From Multifurca ochricompacta (Eukaryota; Basidiomycota; Agaricomycetes; Russulales; Russulaceae): a DNA stretch of 64,000 nucleotides. Position 1 is the first letter of the stretch. The number at the start of each line of letters is the position of its first letter. The position numbers and the translations under genes are program-made. Where the stretch lies: the NCBI GenBank assembly GCA_022496185.1, contig WTXG01000071.1, forward strand, positions 99,882-163,881. The letters are read 5' to 3'. The notes beneath the pieces are model-generated. The model saw nothing but the letters and a program-made list of their open reading frames with translations. It searched no databases and was not told the origin of the DNA. This document shows positions 45,117 through 55,851 of the stretch, in pieces.

Positions 45117-46069
45117 CGATAGTGCTAGATATGCCGAATGTGTCAGTGTGTTGAATACGTCCAAGACTTTTTTCTGGCTCGCTGCTGCTGGTCTTTTGAC
45201 CTTGTGTTTGTTGTCGTCGAGAAAAGTCGCGTAGAACTCAAGAGAAGGTGAGACAGAGAGAGAATAGCTGATTGATTTTGCTTTTGCTGGCTGATCCTAC
45301 TACAAGCAAAGTATGTACCTTTATATACTTGTGGAGAGACCTAGGCGCATGGTTATAAAACAGAATTAAGAAGAACGAGGATTAACGTGCTAAAATCGAA
45401 TAAATGTCAGAAATTATAATGGAAGTGGAAGAGACATTATATTGGAAGACATCAAATAGGTTGGTTTGAGGCGTGAGAATGTGAGACAAGCCGGAGCGGG
45501 CAGAGGCGGATGGTTTTCTTAATCCTTACAACATGAATCACGAACCTGGAGCAAGGCGATAATAAATAAACTGGAGGCCAGTAGTACTACGGTAGCGATG
45601 GCTGTTTGGTGAAACCTTCTCGCCCAGTGGACTGCCTTCAGTCCTCGCGAAGCAAAATAGTGTGGAATGAGATGATGACAGATTCCAAGAAGCTGTCACA
45701 AACATTGACTATTCCATCTAACCATCTACTAATAGTGGCAGGATGAGAGCTAATCCACTTGCTAACGGTCTACAGACGCTCATAAAACACATCTAACCCC
45801 CGGAGAGTTCTGAACGCCGTTGGTTGAGGGAAGCTCACGAACAAACTTCTACAAGTACCTAATTCCTCGGCTCTTGGCAGTTGCGAATCGATTCAACGCC
45901 TGCTGCCCATTTCTGGTCTATTCCCGCGATAAGAGCGGGGCTCAATGATAGGAAAGACATTGGACCGATTTCCTTCATCCGTCGTCTTCATCATTCAATG
46001 AAGATGGGTTCCGACCCAATTACGACACGACATACAACGTTTAGAGGTCGTCACTATGCCTGTATACAC
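45117..46069. other. Divergent promoter region between CFAS-like gene and GST B
   Basis: Contains a TATATAAAG box (minus strand, near 45332) about 170 bp upstream of the presumed CFAS transcript start region. The whole stretch is duplicated in inverted orientation at 41534-42896. No gene is supported. Confidence 0.6.
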
Positions 46070-46898
46070 TTAAATGCTATCCTTCACAGCCTTCCACGAT
46101 TCCCTGGACGAGATATCATTCCACCATCTAACACACACTTTCGTCAGCATCATCACAACCAAAGCACTGTCCTGTCGCTCACCTCCGTAGGTTCGGACGA
46201 CTCTCTAGATATTTAAAATCAAATGTTTCAAAGACGATGGTACCATACGGCAAGTGGTATAGATCCGCGAGGGTAAGTCCCTGCAGAAGCAAAGAACACC
46301 ACCATCAATATCCGGCGATTGACGAAAAAAAAAAACGAAATTTCACACAAACGCACATTACCGGCAAGGTACTTTTGCTTGCTCAAGATAATCTCATACC
46401 CGTTGAGTTTATGGTTTAGGACAGAAACCAGTTCCTTAACACGCTCCTCATTGGTCTCCAGGCCACGGAGAGGCTTGAACACCTTTTCCAGGGCGATGCC
46501 GGCAGCGTAGGGGTGAAACTGTGTATATTCAACGCTGGCGGCCTGTTCGAATTTGGCATATGCGATGGGGTCAGTGGGGATCAGCTCTGGACCAGACCCT
46601 TGGGTGGCGAGGTAACGGCCAATAGCGCGGGACTCGTAGAGCTCGAATCCATCGTCTTGCTAACGGTCCGAGGGCAGGTTAGGTTCATACGTGGGTAAGA
46701 TCCGGAGATATTTCAGTGACACACCTGGATGTATGGCACCTGGCCAAAAGGATGATGCTCAAGATGAGTCGGTGTCTTCTGCTCAGATAACTTAAAGTCA
46801 ACGGGAACGAATTCGTATGGGATGTTGCGCTCTTTGGCGACGAGGGCTACGCTGCGTGTGAAGGTGGACGAGGACAAACCATGAAGTTTGAAGGACAT
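46070..46898 (-). CDS. Glutathione S-transferase copy B (intact)
   Basis: A soluble GST that conjugates glutathione to electrophiles. Four exons, 46898-46725, 46659-46357, 46280-46183 and 46127-46070, sum to 633 nt, giving 210 residues, the usual length. N-terminal thioredoxin-like domain: MSFKLHGLSSSTFTRSVALV, VPYIQ and the glutathione-contacting ELYESRAIGRYLA. C-terminal helical domain: LAGN, LTLADLYHLPYG, and the end RWWNDISSRESWKAVK. The exon 2 donor is GTGCGT after GGTAAT, the choice that keeps LAGN-LTLADLYHLP in frame. The catalytic Ser/Thr near residues 9-13 fits phi-like fungal GSTs. Its damaged copy A lies in the mirror arm. Confidence 0.92.
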
Positions 46899-47680
46899 AT
46901 TGAAATGTGACCACTGAGAGTAGGTGCTTGTGAAAGATAAGACCATGGGTAGGATCCTCCTCCATGATTCTTATACCCCCGTGTGTGAGAAATTTGATCT
47001 GTCTGACAAGCTCGCCGTTCCCATTACGCGTTCGTGGTCTTCTCCGCCTCTGCACTGCTGGATGACAAGACAGCAGTGCTTAGGCTTAAGCTTAGACATA
47101 AACGTTTAGTCACTCATACCTTAATTATTACGCGCTGGTAACGTGACGTTACTCAATCTTCCCCCCGCAGCGGCTGAAACGTTTCAACAATCAACTCAAC
47201 CTCAACGTTTCTATACGAGGTAGGCCCCTCTCTCAACCACTGCCCGTATGCCTTCATGCCATGTGCTGGGTCAAGGGCCCTGCACTAACACCTTAGTTCA
47301 GTATTAGACAAAGCTCTACCTCTGCCGAACTACGCTTCACTCAATATCCGCATTTGTTGGCGGATGACAGATGACAGATTACAGCTTGCCATGCTTCGAC
47401 ATCGATTTTTGGGCGCGATTTTCTCACATTCCATACATTCTGTTCTGTCACTTTGTAATCTTGAAGTTCACTTGCTTATACATAACACAGTCTTTAAGAT
47501 GATAAATCATCAATTTTAGCACGCGACGGAGAACAGGATGTAAGGATGAAGGATACGCGTTTCTGAGAGTGAAACGCGTGACCGCACGTGGATGTAAGCA
47601 GCGCTATTACACAATTGCCAGCACAGCACAGCAGGTAGCAAGGTTAAGGTTATGTCTGGCTGGCAGACACGGACCTACGT
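46899..47680. repeat. Right-arm outer part of the inverted duplication
   Basis: Promoter region of GST B followed by the inverted copy of the segment at 39750-40714, minus the 40041 solo LTR. No gene is supported. Confidence 0.75.
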
Positions 47681-47997
47681 ACCTACTTCCCCCGCCCTTT
47701 AGACTTCAACCCTCGACCGATGTCCTACTCGTGGTATTCTCACATTCTGTGCGCATCACCTCCATGATCAACCCATTGCAATGCAGTCGTGAATCTTCAC
47801 TTTTTCGATGGACCTCACCGGCACCGGATGCCCCTGCAACAACTGATTTTTTCAACACCACCAAAAATGGTGACCTCCTCTCCACTCCTGTTCCTTTTTT
47901 TTCTACACCAGTACCACCACCACCACCACCACCACCACCACAAGCCCAACCCATTGATCTGCCCCTATTTCACCTATTCCTTTGCATTTCTTCTGAT
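47681..47997. other. Non-coding stretch with (CCA)n microsatellite
   Basis: A CCA run at about 47912-47942 gives a poly-proline frame on the plus strand, but the long open frame through it (47569-48000) starts inside duplicated intergenic DNA and has no domain, so it is not called. Confidence 0.5.
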
Positions 47998-48158
47998 TGA
48001 AGAAACAGGCATGGTGCAGGCTTATATTCTAGATACTACTGTACTACTATCTATCTCACCTTGTTAATTCAGAGACTTAGCTGCTTGCAATAATGTGATA
48101 ATGACTGCTTCATCTATAGCAGTTTTACTGACTTTATATACATTTTTAGATGTACTAT
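47998..48158 (-). repeat. LTR of copia element D, left copy
   Basis: Begins TGAAGAAACAGGCATGG on the plus strand, as does the right copy at 52892. In minus-strand sense it has a TATATAAAG box and ends TTTCTTCA. It is cut at 48158 by the large palindrome. Confidence 0.7.
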
Positions 48159-48784
48159 TGTTATGTCCAGTGTGGGATGTTCCACACAACTTGTGTGACA
48201 GCGTGCTATGCGGGTTCAGATAAGAGACCAATAAGATCTCTTGGAGTTCAGAGGTTATGAGTCAAAGTCCTAGAGGCTGTACTCTAAGACGATGTTGAGT
48301 GGAAAGTGCCGAAAGCACCGAGACAGGCAGATATCAAGAGACAAGGGGAAGTCCAGAAGACAAGCACTGATGTATTCAATAAGTCGAGTCTGAGGTCTAC
48401 AAGGTAGTTACAGTGGACTTATATACGTAATCGAGTGAGCGTCTAAAGATAAGATAACCCGGAGTCATGTGGGCCCGAATATACGAAAGCGGAGGGCGTA
48501 AAGCCGCGCTTCTGATAGGGAATTAAGTAAGTGTCCGGTTGTAAAGATAACGGATAAGAGATAAGCAACGGTAGGTCAAACACAAGTACAGTAACATCAA
48601 CAGAGACAAAGACGATCACGGGGAAGGAAGCAGGGCACGTGAGGGATCCCACGATGGAGACATGATCTGGTAGTGAAGAGTGGGCGGCAAGGAGGGGTCG
48701 TCGTTGGGTAAGAAGAAAAGACAGGAAGAGACGGGGTTCATAACAACTATTATCAGCTACTAATTTAAAGTAAAACAAACATGT

Positions 48785-48950
48785 TATCTTGCTCGTTGAT
48801 AGTGATTGTCAAGGGTTTTCATACCTGTGTGGGTAAGTGCCACGGGTTTTGCTGGGTATGGGTATGGGTATATGGCTCCCAACCTGTGGAAACCCATACC
48901 TGCATGGTGGGTTTGGCGGGTATAGGCACCAATCATGCATTGACAAGATC
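48785..48950 (+). repeat. GGGTATGGG-rich MITE, left copy
   Basis: Runs from TAGTGATTGTCAAGGGTTTTC to CATTGACAAG and contains GGGTATGGGTATGGGTATAT. The inverted copy is 51555-51705, and a degenerate third copy lies near 50270-50350. The termini resemble a small non-autonomous DNA transposon; the family is not certain. Confidence 0.6.
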
Positions 48951-49359
48951 AGTAGAAATTCTAAGATAAAACACATCTGCAGCCACAAAAATAAAAGATC
49001 TCGTCTGATGTATGCTATAGGGTATCTTTAAATATGTTCTAGTATTATCATATGAAATATCAAAGCAGATCAACAGTGCGATGTAAAATAAAAGTGTTAT
49101 CAGTGATCCACTTCTTGAAAATCATGATGCACCTGTTTTATCAACACACGACCAATTCTGCCGGTCTGGCACTATCTAAAATACTCTCTAGACTACTTTA
49201 GACTATAATATAATCTAATTATCAAATTAGTTTACTGAAACAAGGCCCATGTGTATCTACAAGCTGCATGGGGCAGCGACTACATTGCATCACATGGTGG
49301 TCTGACCTCCTTCCTATTAAGGAAGGTTGACTTAAACACACCAGGACAGTTGTGCTTGT

Positions 49360-51160
49360 ATGAAATGAAACCAGAATAATAAAATAATAATGTAAATAAA
49401 GGATCCTTTCAATCTTCTGAACATAAACCAACAATATTTGAGGGATCTTGAGTAGCCATAAATGAATGTGTTGTGTCCAAGTGCTTATCTCCTCGACCGG
49501 GATGGCCCGGGCCATTTATCCGAAATGTGCAGAAATGCAAAGAACAGTCACGCTCGTATAAAATTGAAAGCAGAATAATAAAATAAAAATGGAATAATAA
49601 ATTATCTTAATCTTATGAACATAAAACAGGAATTTTTGAGGGATCTTGATGATGGATTGCAATCCATTGACGAGCAGGAGGAGCGCGAAAGCGCACCACA
49701 CTCGTCTATGATTCTAGCTTCGGGCTAGAATGACTAATTTTTGGAGCGCCCCTCAGGGGTGATGAACTTCTTATTCATCCTGTTGAAATAAATCTTTCAT
49801 ATGATTTTACAGACTATGGCCTCTTGTCTTGATTATTCTATGTTGCTGATTCAAGCATGACCAAAATTTAGCCCCTATATTACAAAGATCTTGTGTTCAT
49901 ATTGAAATAAGCTGTAGTGTAAAATGTATAATAAAGCTCGAAAATTGAGCAAGAAATAAGTAACAAATAAAAATTGTTTTCTTCGCACGCATCTACAAAG
50001 CCTATCTCATGCTCATAACTATACCACTTGAGTAGCCATAAATGAATGCGTTGTGTCCAAGTGCGTATCTCCTTGACTGGGATGTCCTGGGCTGGATGTC
50101 CGAAATGCGTGATGCAAGTAAAGAACTTGCACGTGTTTCATTTTATGGGTAACCCAGGTATCAAAACAATTATCCAGGGGTTACCCCTGCAAATTGCTAT
50201 GTGTTCATCAAATTATTTTGCATTCTGTGTGGTTATCTGACAGGCTTTTCACCAATGTTCTATAACATCTAGTGATTGGCAGGGGTAACCCTGGGGTATC
50301 CTCATTGGTACCCATACCTGTACCCATACCCGCGGGTTACCTGCGGGTCACCCGTGAAAATGCGTGCAAGTTCTTTACTTGCATCACACATTTCGGATAA
50401 CTGGCCCGGGCCTTCCCGGACCAAGAAGATACACAACACATTCATTTGTGGCTGCTTAAGATCCCTCAATGACTCTTGTTTTATGCTCAGAAGATTAAGA
50501 TAATTCATTATTCTATTGTTATTTTATTATTCTGGTTTCAATTTTATACAAGTGCAACTAAAATCCACCCCAATATACAAAGATGATTAGATAGATGTTA
50601 TAGAACATTGATGAAAAGCCTGTCAGATAACCACACAGAATGCAAAAATAATTAATGAATGCATAGTTATTGGCAGGGATGACCCCTGGATATTTGTTTT
50701 GATACCCAGGTTACCCATAAAATGAAACACGTGCAAGTTCTTTACTTGCATCGCGCATTTCAGACATCCGGCCTGGGACATCCTGGTCAAGGAGATACAC
50801 ACTCAGACACAACACATTCATTTATGGCTACTCAAGATCCCTCAAAGATTCCTATTTTATGTTCATAAGATTAAGATAATTTATTATTCCATTTTTATTT
50901 TATTATTCTGCTTTCAATTTTATACGAGTGTGACTGTTCTTTGCATTTCTGCACATTTCAGGTAAATGGCCTGGGCCATCCCAATCAAGGAGATAAGCAC
51001 TTGGACACAATGCATTCATTTATGGCTACTCAAGATTCCTCAAAAATTGTTGTTTTATGTTCAGAAGATTAAAAGGATCTTTTATTTACATTATTATTTT
51101 ATTATTCTAGTTTCATTTCATACAAGCATGACTGTCCTGGTCCCTGGATGCACATTTCTG
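49360..51160. repeat. Palindromic array of a ~170-bp repeat
   Basis: The unit has the landmarks AAATTGAAAGCAGAATAATA, ATCTTATGAACATAAAA, TTGAGGGATCTTGAGTAGCC and CTCCTTGACCGGGATGG-like text. Units read rightwards at 49360, 49555 and 50025 and leftwards near 50430, 50830 and 50980, so the array is itself mirrored about a centre near 50300-50600. A segment at about 49650-50025 interrupts one unit. Confidence 0.7.
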
Positions 51161-52298
51161 TGCATTTAAGTCAACCTTCCTTAATAGGAAGGAGGTCAGA
51201 CCACCATGCAATGCAATGTAGTCGCTGCCCCATGCAGCTTGTAGATACACACAGGCCTTGTTTCAATAAAGTAATTTGATAATTAAATTATAGAATAGTC
51301 TAAAGTAGTCTAGAGAGTATTTTAGATAGTGCCAGACCGGCAGAATTGGTCGTGCGTTAATAAAACAGATGCATCATGATTTTCAAGAATGTAGATCACT
51401 GATAACACTTTTATTTTACATTGCACCATTGATCTGCTTTGATATTTTGTAGGATAACACTAGAATATATTTAAAGCCACCCTGTATCATACATCAGATG
51501 AGATCTTGTATTTTTGTGGCTGCAGATGTGTTTTATCTTAGAATTTCTACTGATCTTGTCAATGGATAATCGGCGCCTATACCCACCAAACCTGCCGTGC
51601 AGGTATGGGTTTCCACGGGTTGGGAGCCATATACCTGTACCCATACCCGGCAAAACCTGTGGCGCTTACCTGCGCGGGTATGAAAACCCTTGACAATCAC
51701 TAGTGTTACAAACCCCACCAAGCACGCCTCTTTTCTTCACACTCCCCTCTGAGAACCCAGACCTCCCACCTACACTACACTTTCTGATTACGTCTCTGTC
51801 CTGGGACCCATCACATGCTCTCCACCCATCCCCATGACCTGTTGATACTGTGTTGACCCCTGTTTGCCTATGTTTACGTCTTCATCTTTTATCCGCTATC
51901 TTCTTATCTTTACAACCGGACACTTACTTAATACCCTATCAGAAGCTCGACTTTACACCCTCTGCTTCCGTATATTTGGGCCCACTTGACTCCGTATTTC
52001 TTATCTCCTAGACGCCCATTCAATTACGTATATAAGTCCACTGTAACTATGCTGTAGACCTCAGACTCGACTTATTGAATACATCGGTGTTTGTCTTCTG
52101 GACTTCCCTTTGAAACCTCTGACTCGCTTGTCTCAGTGCTTTTGGCACTTTCCCCGCTTAACATTGTCTTAGGGAACAGCCCCTTTGACTTTGACTCATC
52201 CCCTTGAACTCCAAGAGGTCTTATTGACTTCTTATCTGAAACCCTTGACCAATGCTGTCGCACAAGTCATGCAGGACATCCCACACTGGATGTAACAA

Positions 52299-52568
52299 CT
52301 AGGTAGAGGTGTGTTCATGCTGAATAGAGGCAGATAACCTCAGGACCATAGTGCCAATTGCCCTATTGTCTATGCAATCCCATTCTTTCTGAAGGGAGGT
52401 TTCATCCTCAGTGGGTTTGGCAGGATCCTTGGGAAGAGGGTGAAGTTCAGAGCCATCAGTGATCTCCCAAAGGCCATTAGCCATGAGGTAGGCCTTCATG
52501 ATGTTGGCCCACATGTAGTAGTTGGAGCCATCGAAGACAGGAACAACTGTGGTGAGTTGGGATGACAT
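52299..52568 (-). pseudogene. Copia element D, gag N-terminus
   Basis: The minus strand from 52568 reads MSSQLTTVVPVFDGSNYYMW, MKAYLMANGLWEITDGSELH and later WDCIDNRAIGTMVLRLS, the standard copia gag start. It is cut at 52299 by the palindrome. No pol was found on the other side (48158), so most of the element is missing. Confidence 0.85.
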
Positions 52569-52877
52569 TGGTTAAGATTTGAAGGGTTTTTGAAGAAGGT
52601 TTGAGTAACTGGTTTCTGTAAAAGAAGCCATGGTCAGCATTGAATGCGACAACTGGTACTCAAAACCCAAAACAAAGGCCCAGGCTCTTAGAACTCATTA
52701 ATGCGGCCATAAAGGCACAAGTGGTGAGTTAAGTAGCCTTATGCAGCCTTAAAGGTGCATGAACATTGTGTTCACTGGTAGCATCTATTTTGCAGCTGCA
52801 TAGGCGCAGAAAAAACATTGCAGCCATTGAAGGCACAGAGGATATTTGTTGCAGCCATTAAAGGCACAAGATGCCCA

Positions 52878-52891
52878 CCAGGGCCCATAAC
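52878..52891 (-). promoter_or_regulatory. Primer binding site of copia element D
   Basis: The minus strand reads GGTTATGGGCCCTG, identical to those of A, B and C, directly next to the LTR start at 52892. A leader of about 310 nt separates it from gag. Confidence 0.85.
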
Positions 52892-52948
52892 CTGAAGAAA
52901 CAGGCATGGCACAGGCTTATATTCTAGATACTACTGTACTACTATCTA
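52892..52948 (-). repeat. LTR of copia element D, right copy (truncated)
   Basis: 57 bp matching 47998-48054, then broken at a TA (52947-52948) by the Tc1-type insertion. Confidence 0.8.
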
Positions 52949-53740
52949 CAGTGGGTCAAAAAACTGTCCCAATGTTTGCACCATTTCTAGTATTCACTCT
53001 ATAGCACCTCAGCATTTAGGAATCTGGTTATAGTGTGGCTGTATGTCTGAAAGCCCTGCTTCCTGGCTACCATGCCCAATTTGGATCAAAGAGATTGGCC
53101 ATGATATAAGCATTTTATGATCAAATCAAATCAATCAATCATTGGGACAGTTTTTTGACCCACATTTTTAATCCACTATCTGCCCAATTACTCCTTTTTT
53201 TCACCCCTTTTTGCCTTGGTAACTCCTTGAATCCTTTTAGTTATCCTTTCTATAACCTTTTGCCATCATTCTGGTGCATTTTTATTCCACTCCTCCACCA
53301 CCCTCTCCCACAACTCAGGTACCCCCTTGACTGGTTAAGAACCTTCTTCAGATCCACCCAGAGGTGTCCAATGGGGCTAATATTTCAAGGGATTGGGCTA
53401 TCCATACCAGGCTTCAATATTCCTGTCTTAAAACTGCTGGTTTGCCTTCTTGGAATTGTGTTTTGGGTCATTGTCCTGCTGAAACATGCTTTCACCCTCC
53501 ACCATTTCCAACTTTTCAAACCTTTCCACCACTCCACCATCCAAAATATCACAGTACTGGCATGGATTCATGATCCCCTAAACCCCTGTAAGCATTCCTA
53601 GTCCATTCCACCCCATACAAGACCAATACCATAAGTTCTTCCTCCTCCATGCTTGACTGTCAGGGTGGTGGTTCTGTCAGAGAGTGGTTACCATGAAAAT
53701 TGGACAGTGGATGACTGGAAAAGGATCTTGTGGTCAGGTA
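52949..53740 (-). mobile_element. Tc1/mariner remnant with inverted termini
   Basis: CAGTGGGTCAAAAAACTGTC starts at 52949 after TA, and its reverse complement lies at 53140-53163. The 215 bp between them holds no gene and resembles a MITE. From 53165 to 53740 the minus strand carries a broken transposase with HGGGR, WGGMDW and QQDNDPKHNSKKA (the second-Asp region of the Tc1 DDE domain). Several stops and frameshifts are present. The right end is replaced by the LTR of element C at 53753. Confidence 0.8.
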
Positions 53741-53752
53741 AGTGTTGACACG

Positions 53753-54255
53753 GGACGTGTCTGGAGATGCTTCAGGCATCTGAGGATCGCTTCAGCTGTA
53801 GATTAGATCAGATTAGATTTCGGAGTATCGGACTTTTTATGTTATCTTTATTACATTTCTTTCTCACCTTACTCAGCTGATTAGTGATGGACTTAGTAAT
53901 GTGCAGTAAGCATGTGATATCTCATTAGCCAATGGCCTTTATCCCTCTCTGTTTATTGTCCAGCACTTGTGGACTTATTCCCAGTGCGCACAGACCATTT
54001 CCCCTGGCCCCTATGGGTATATAAGGGTGTCTGTTTTGTCCCTTTCACTTCAGAGTTCTTCTAACCTCTGAAGTGTAAGTTCTTTCTTTACTATACTGTC
54101 TTTTCCTTTAGACTAACGCTTCATATAGTACTTGTCTTTTCTAGGTCAGTAGTGTAGTAATATAGAGTTCTTCTAACCTCTGAAGTTACTTGTCTTTTCT
54201 AGCCTAACCCGCTACTAACCACAGTCAGTATAACCAGCAGCATGATTGTTTGACA
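53753..54255 (+). repeat. 5' LTR of copia element C
   Basis: 503 bp, TGTTGACA..TTTGACA. TATATAAG at 54018 lies 36 nt before exon a (54054-54074). Then come a GTAAGT..ATAG intron-like segment (54075-54128, branch-like GACTAAC), exon b (54129-54144), a spacer starting GT and ending AG (54145-54165), and a plus b joined (54166-54202). Both copies match perfectly (21/21 and 16/16). Confidence 0.92.
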
Positions 54256-54269
54256 GGTTATGGGCCCTG
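54256..54269 (+). promoter_or_regulatory. Primer binding site of element C
   Basis: GGTTATGGGCCCTG immediately follows the LTR and matches the anticodon half of initiator tRNA-Met in 13 of 14 positions. Confidence 0.88.
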
Positions 54270-55197
54270 CCGCTCATACTGATCTGTAAATTCCCTTTTG
54301 TTCATTACAGCTCAACTCGCTTTTCGCACACAAGCTCACAAAAGCTTCCAAGTTTATTTCCCACCAGCTTCTCCCTGTGAGCTTTTCTATTTACTGTCTG
54401 TGCACCTTAACACCCCACAGGATGATGCAGTTTACTGCTCATCCTGAACTGTTTGGCTAGCCCTTCGGGGTTCTTGCAAAAGGTGATGAGGGACCCTAAG
54501 CAGGTGAAACACCTTGAGCTCCTTGAGTGCACACTAGGTATTAGTAACATTCATAGTTGTAGCTGGGTCTTTGTCCCATAGATAGCTTTAGTAGGCCTAT
54601 AGCCAGAAGCTTGTGGCTTTAAGTCCAGTCAATGCTTGGCTCTGTCTGTAAGCTGGGTTTAGCGACCCGCATGTGGAGTTTAGGGTCTAGAACAAGGCAT
54701 GGGTAGTCACTCCCATGACGCTTGGGCTCAATACAAGTAGGCTGCACTACTATAGTCTATACATAGTAGATATAGTCTTCATCTCTGGGCATAAGCATCC
54801 GTTGCCTTGTAGGGTAACCACGCCCTACCAGAGACAGACTTGGCATCTACTCAGTCATGGCCCCAATCATCTAGGGCTTAATCATGGACTCCACCACCAG
54901 CATTAGAGGAAGGGCTATACACCCTTTGTCTCTAATGGAACTTGCGGTTGGCTCCTCCATGACATGACTCCCAGTCTTGTTTACACTAGACACTCTGGCT
55001 AGTCTACCAGAGCTTATGTCTAGTTACAAGATTGCGCTAGACAGCTTTACTATACCTAGAAAGTCGCACAACAGAGGCAGGACCTTCCTAGGTTCTGAAG
55101 CATAGCGCCACAGTATGGGGTGGCACTCTTAAGCGAGACCTGGGCACTGGTTCTAACTGCTCCTTGGAACCAGGAACATTTATAACATCTCACAATG
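54270..55197 (+). other. Long leader of element C
   Basis: A non-coding leader of about 930 nt between primer site and gag, similar to the leader of B (55852-56769). Shared blocks include GATGAGGGACCCTAAGC, GTGAAACACCTTGAG, CCATGACGCTTGGGCTC and GAACTTGCGGTTGGCTCCTC. Some, such as AGGTGAAACACCT, can form hairpins. A packaging or translation-related RNA structure is possible. Confidence 0.7.
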
Positions 55198-55332
55198 CCG
55201 TCTTCAATTGTCTTCCCTCCCTCCTCCAAGATGGAGCGCCTTGATGGCTCCAACTGGCAGGTTTGGTCTGCCAATTTCAATGCCCTTTTGAGGATGAATG
55301 GGCTCAGAAGGCACATCCTGACGCCTTACCCT
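55198..55332 (+). pseudogene. Element C gag, first 45 codons
   Basis: MPSSIVFPPSSKMERLDGSN, WQVWSANFNALLRMNGLRRH, then interrupted by element B after LTPYP. The continuation is at 61909 (DMPLLPEDKEEKEK). Closely similar to the start of the B polyprotein. Confidence 0.88.
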
Positions 55333-55837
55333 TGTTGAACACAGGAGATGTTCGGTGATGCTTCAGGCATCAGGTGATTAGATTAGCTACTTAGTAGATT
55401 AGATTAGATACCGGAGTTTCGGACTATTTACATTATCATTATTACTTTCTTTCTCACATTCTGCAGTAGCTGACTGATACACCATGTAACATGTGATTCC
55501 TGTAGTGGCCAATGGCCTTTCTCCCTCTGTTTGTTGTTTGGACTTTGTCCGGCACTTGTGGACTTATTCCCAGTGCACAGACCATCCCTTGGAAATGTAT
55601 ATAAGGGTGTCTGTTTTGTCTCTTACACTTCAGAGTTTCTTCTACCTCTGAAGTGTAAGTCGTCCTCTCTACTATCATCACTACCTTAAGACTAACTCTG
55701 TATATAGAACTTGTCTTTGTCTAGGTGTGTAGTATAGTATAATAGAGTTTCTTCTACCTCTGAAGTAACTTGTCTTTGTCTAGCCTAAACCGCTAACTTT
55801 CCACAGTCAGTATGCTGCGCCTCATGCCTGTTCAACA
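55333..55837 (+). repeat. 5' LTR of element B
   Basis: TATATAAG at 55598, then 36 nt to exon a (55634-55654), a GTAAGT..ATAG intron-like segment (55655-55707, branch-like GACTAACT), exon b (55708-55724), a spacer starting GT and ending AG (55725-55745), and a plus b joined (55746-55783). Copies are identical (21/21 and 17/17). Confidence 0.94.
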
Positions 55838-55851
55838 GGTTATGGGCCCTG
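55838..55851 (+). promoter_or_regulatory. Primer binding site of element B
   Basis: GGTTATGGGCCCTG directly after the LTR, identical to A, C and D. Confidence 0.9.

Larger units (their letters stand above)
48159..52297. mobile_element. 4.1-kb palindromic composite element
   Basis: Starts TGTTATGTCCAGTGTGGG and ends with the reverse complement of TGTTACATCCAGTGTGGG, flanked by ACTAT and ACTAG (four of five alike). The outer arms (48159-48780 and 51715-52297) are inverted copies with a TATATA box reading outwards. Inside them lie an inverted pair of a 160-bp GGGTATGGG-rich MITE, inverted arms of family X, and a palindromic array of a roughly 170-bp repeat around 49360-51160. No pol, transposase or other long gene was found. 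It interrupts element D. Confidence 0.8.

Noticed and set aside
47569..48000. 143-codon open frame with a poly-proline run
   Set aside because: It begins in duplicated intergenic DNA, its Pro run is a CCA microsatellite and it runs into an LTR; no domain.
49650..49760. A tRNA-Pro-like anticodon stem (ATTCTAG-CTTCGGG-CTAGAAT) hinting at a tRNA or SINE
   Set aside because: No matching acceptor stem, A box or T-arm could be found around it; a short hairpin alone is not enough.
49360..51160. CRISPR-like array from the ~170-bp repeats
   Set aside because: Units are long, mirrored, diverged and in a fungal context; they are transposon-type repeats.
52029..52150. Splice-copy module in the outer palindrome arm
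   Set aside because: The TATA spacing fits, but no second copy of the presumed first exon was found in either arm.
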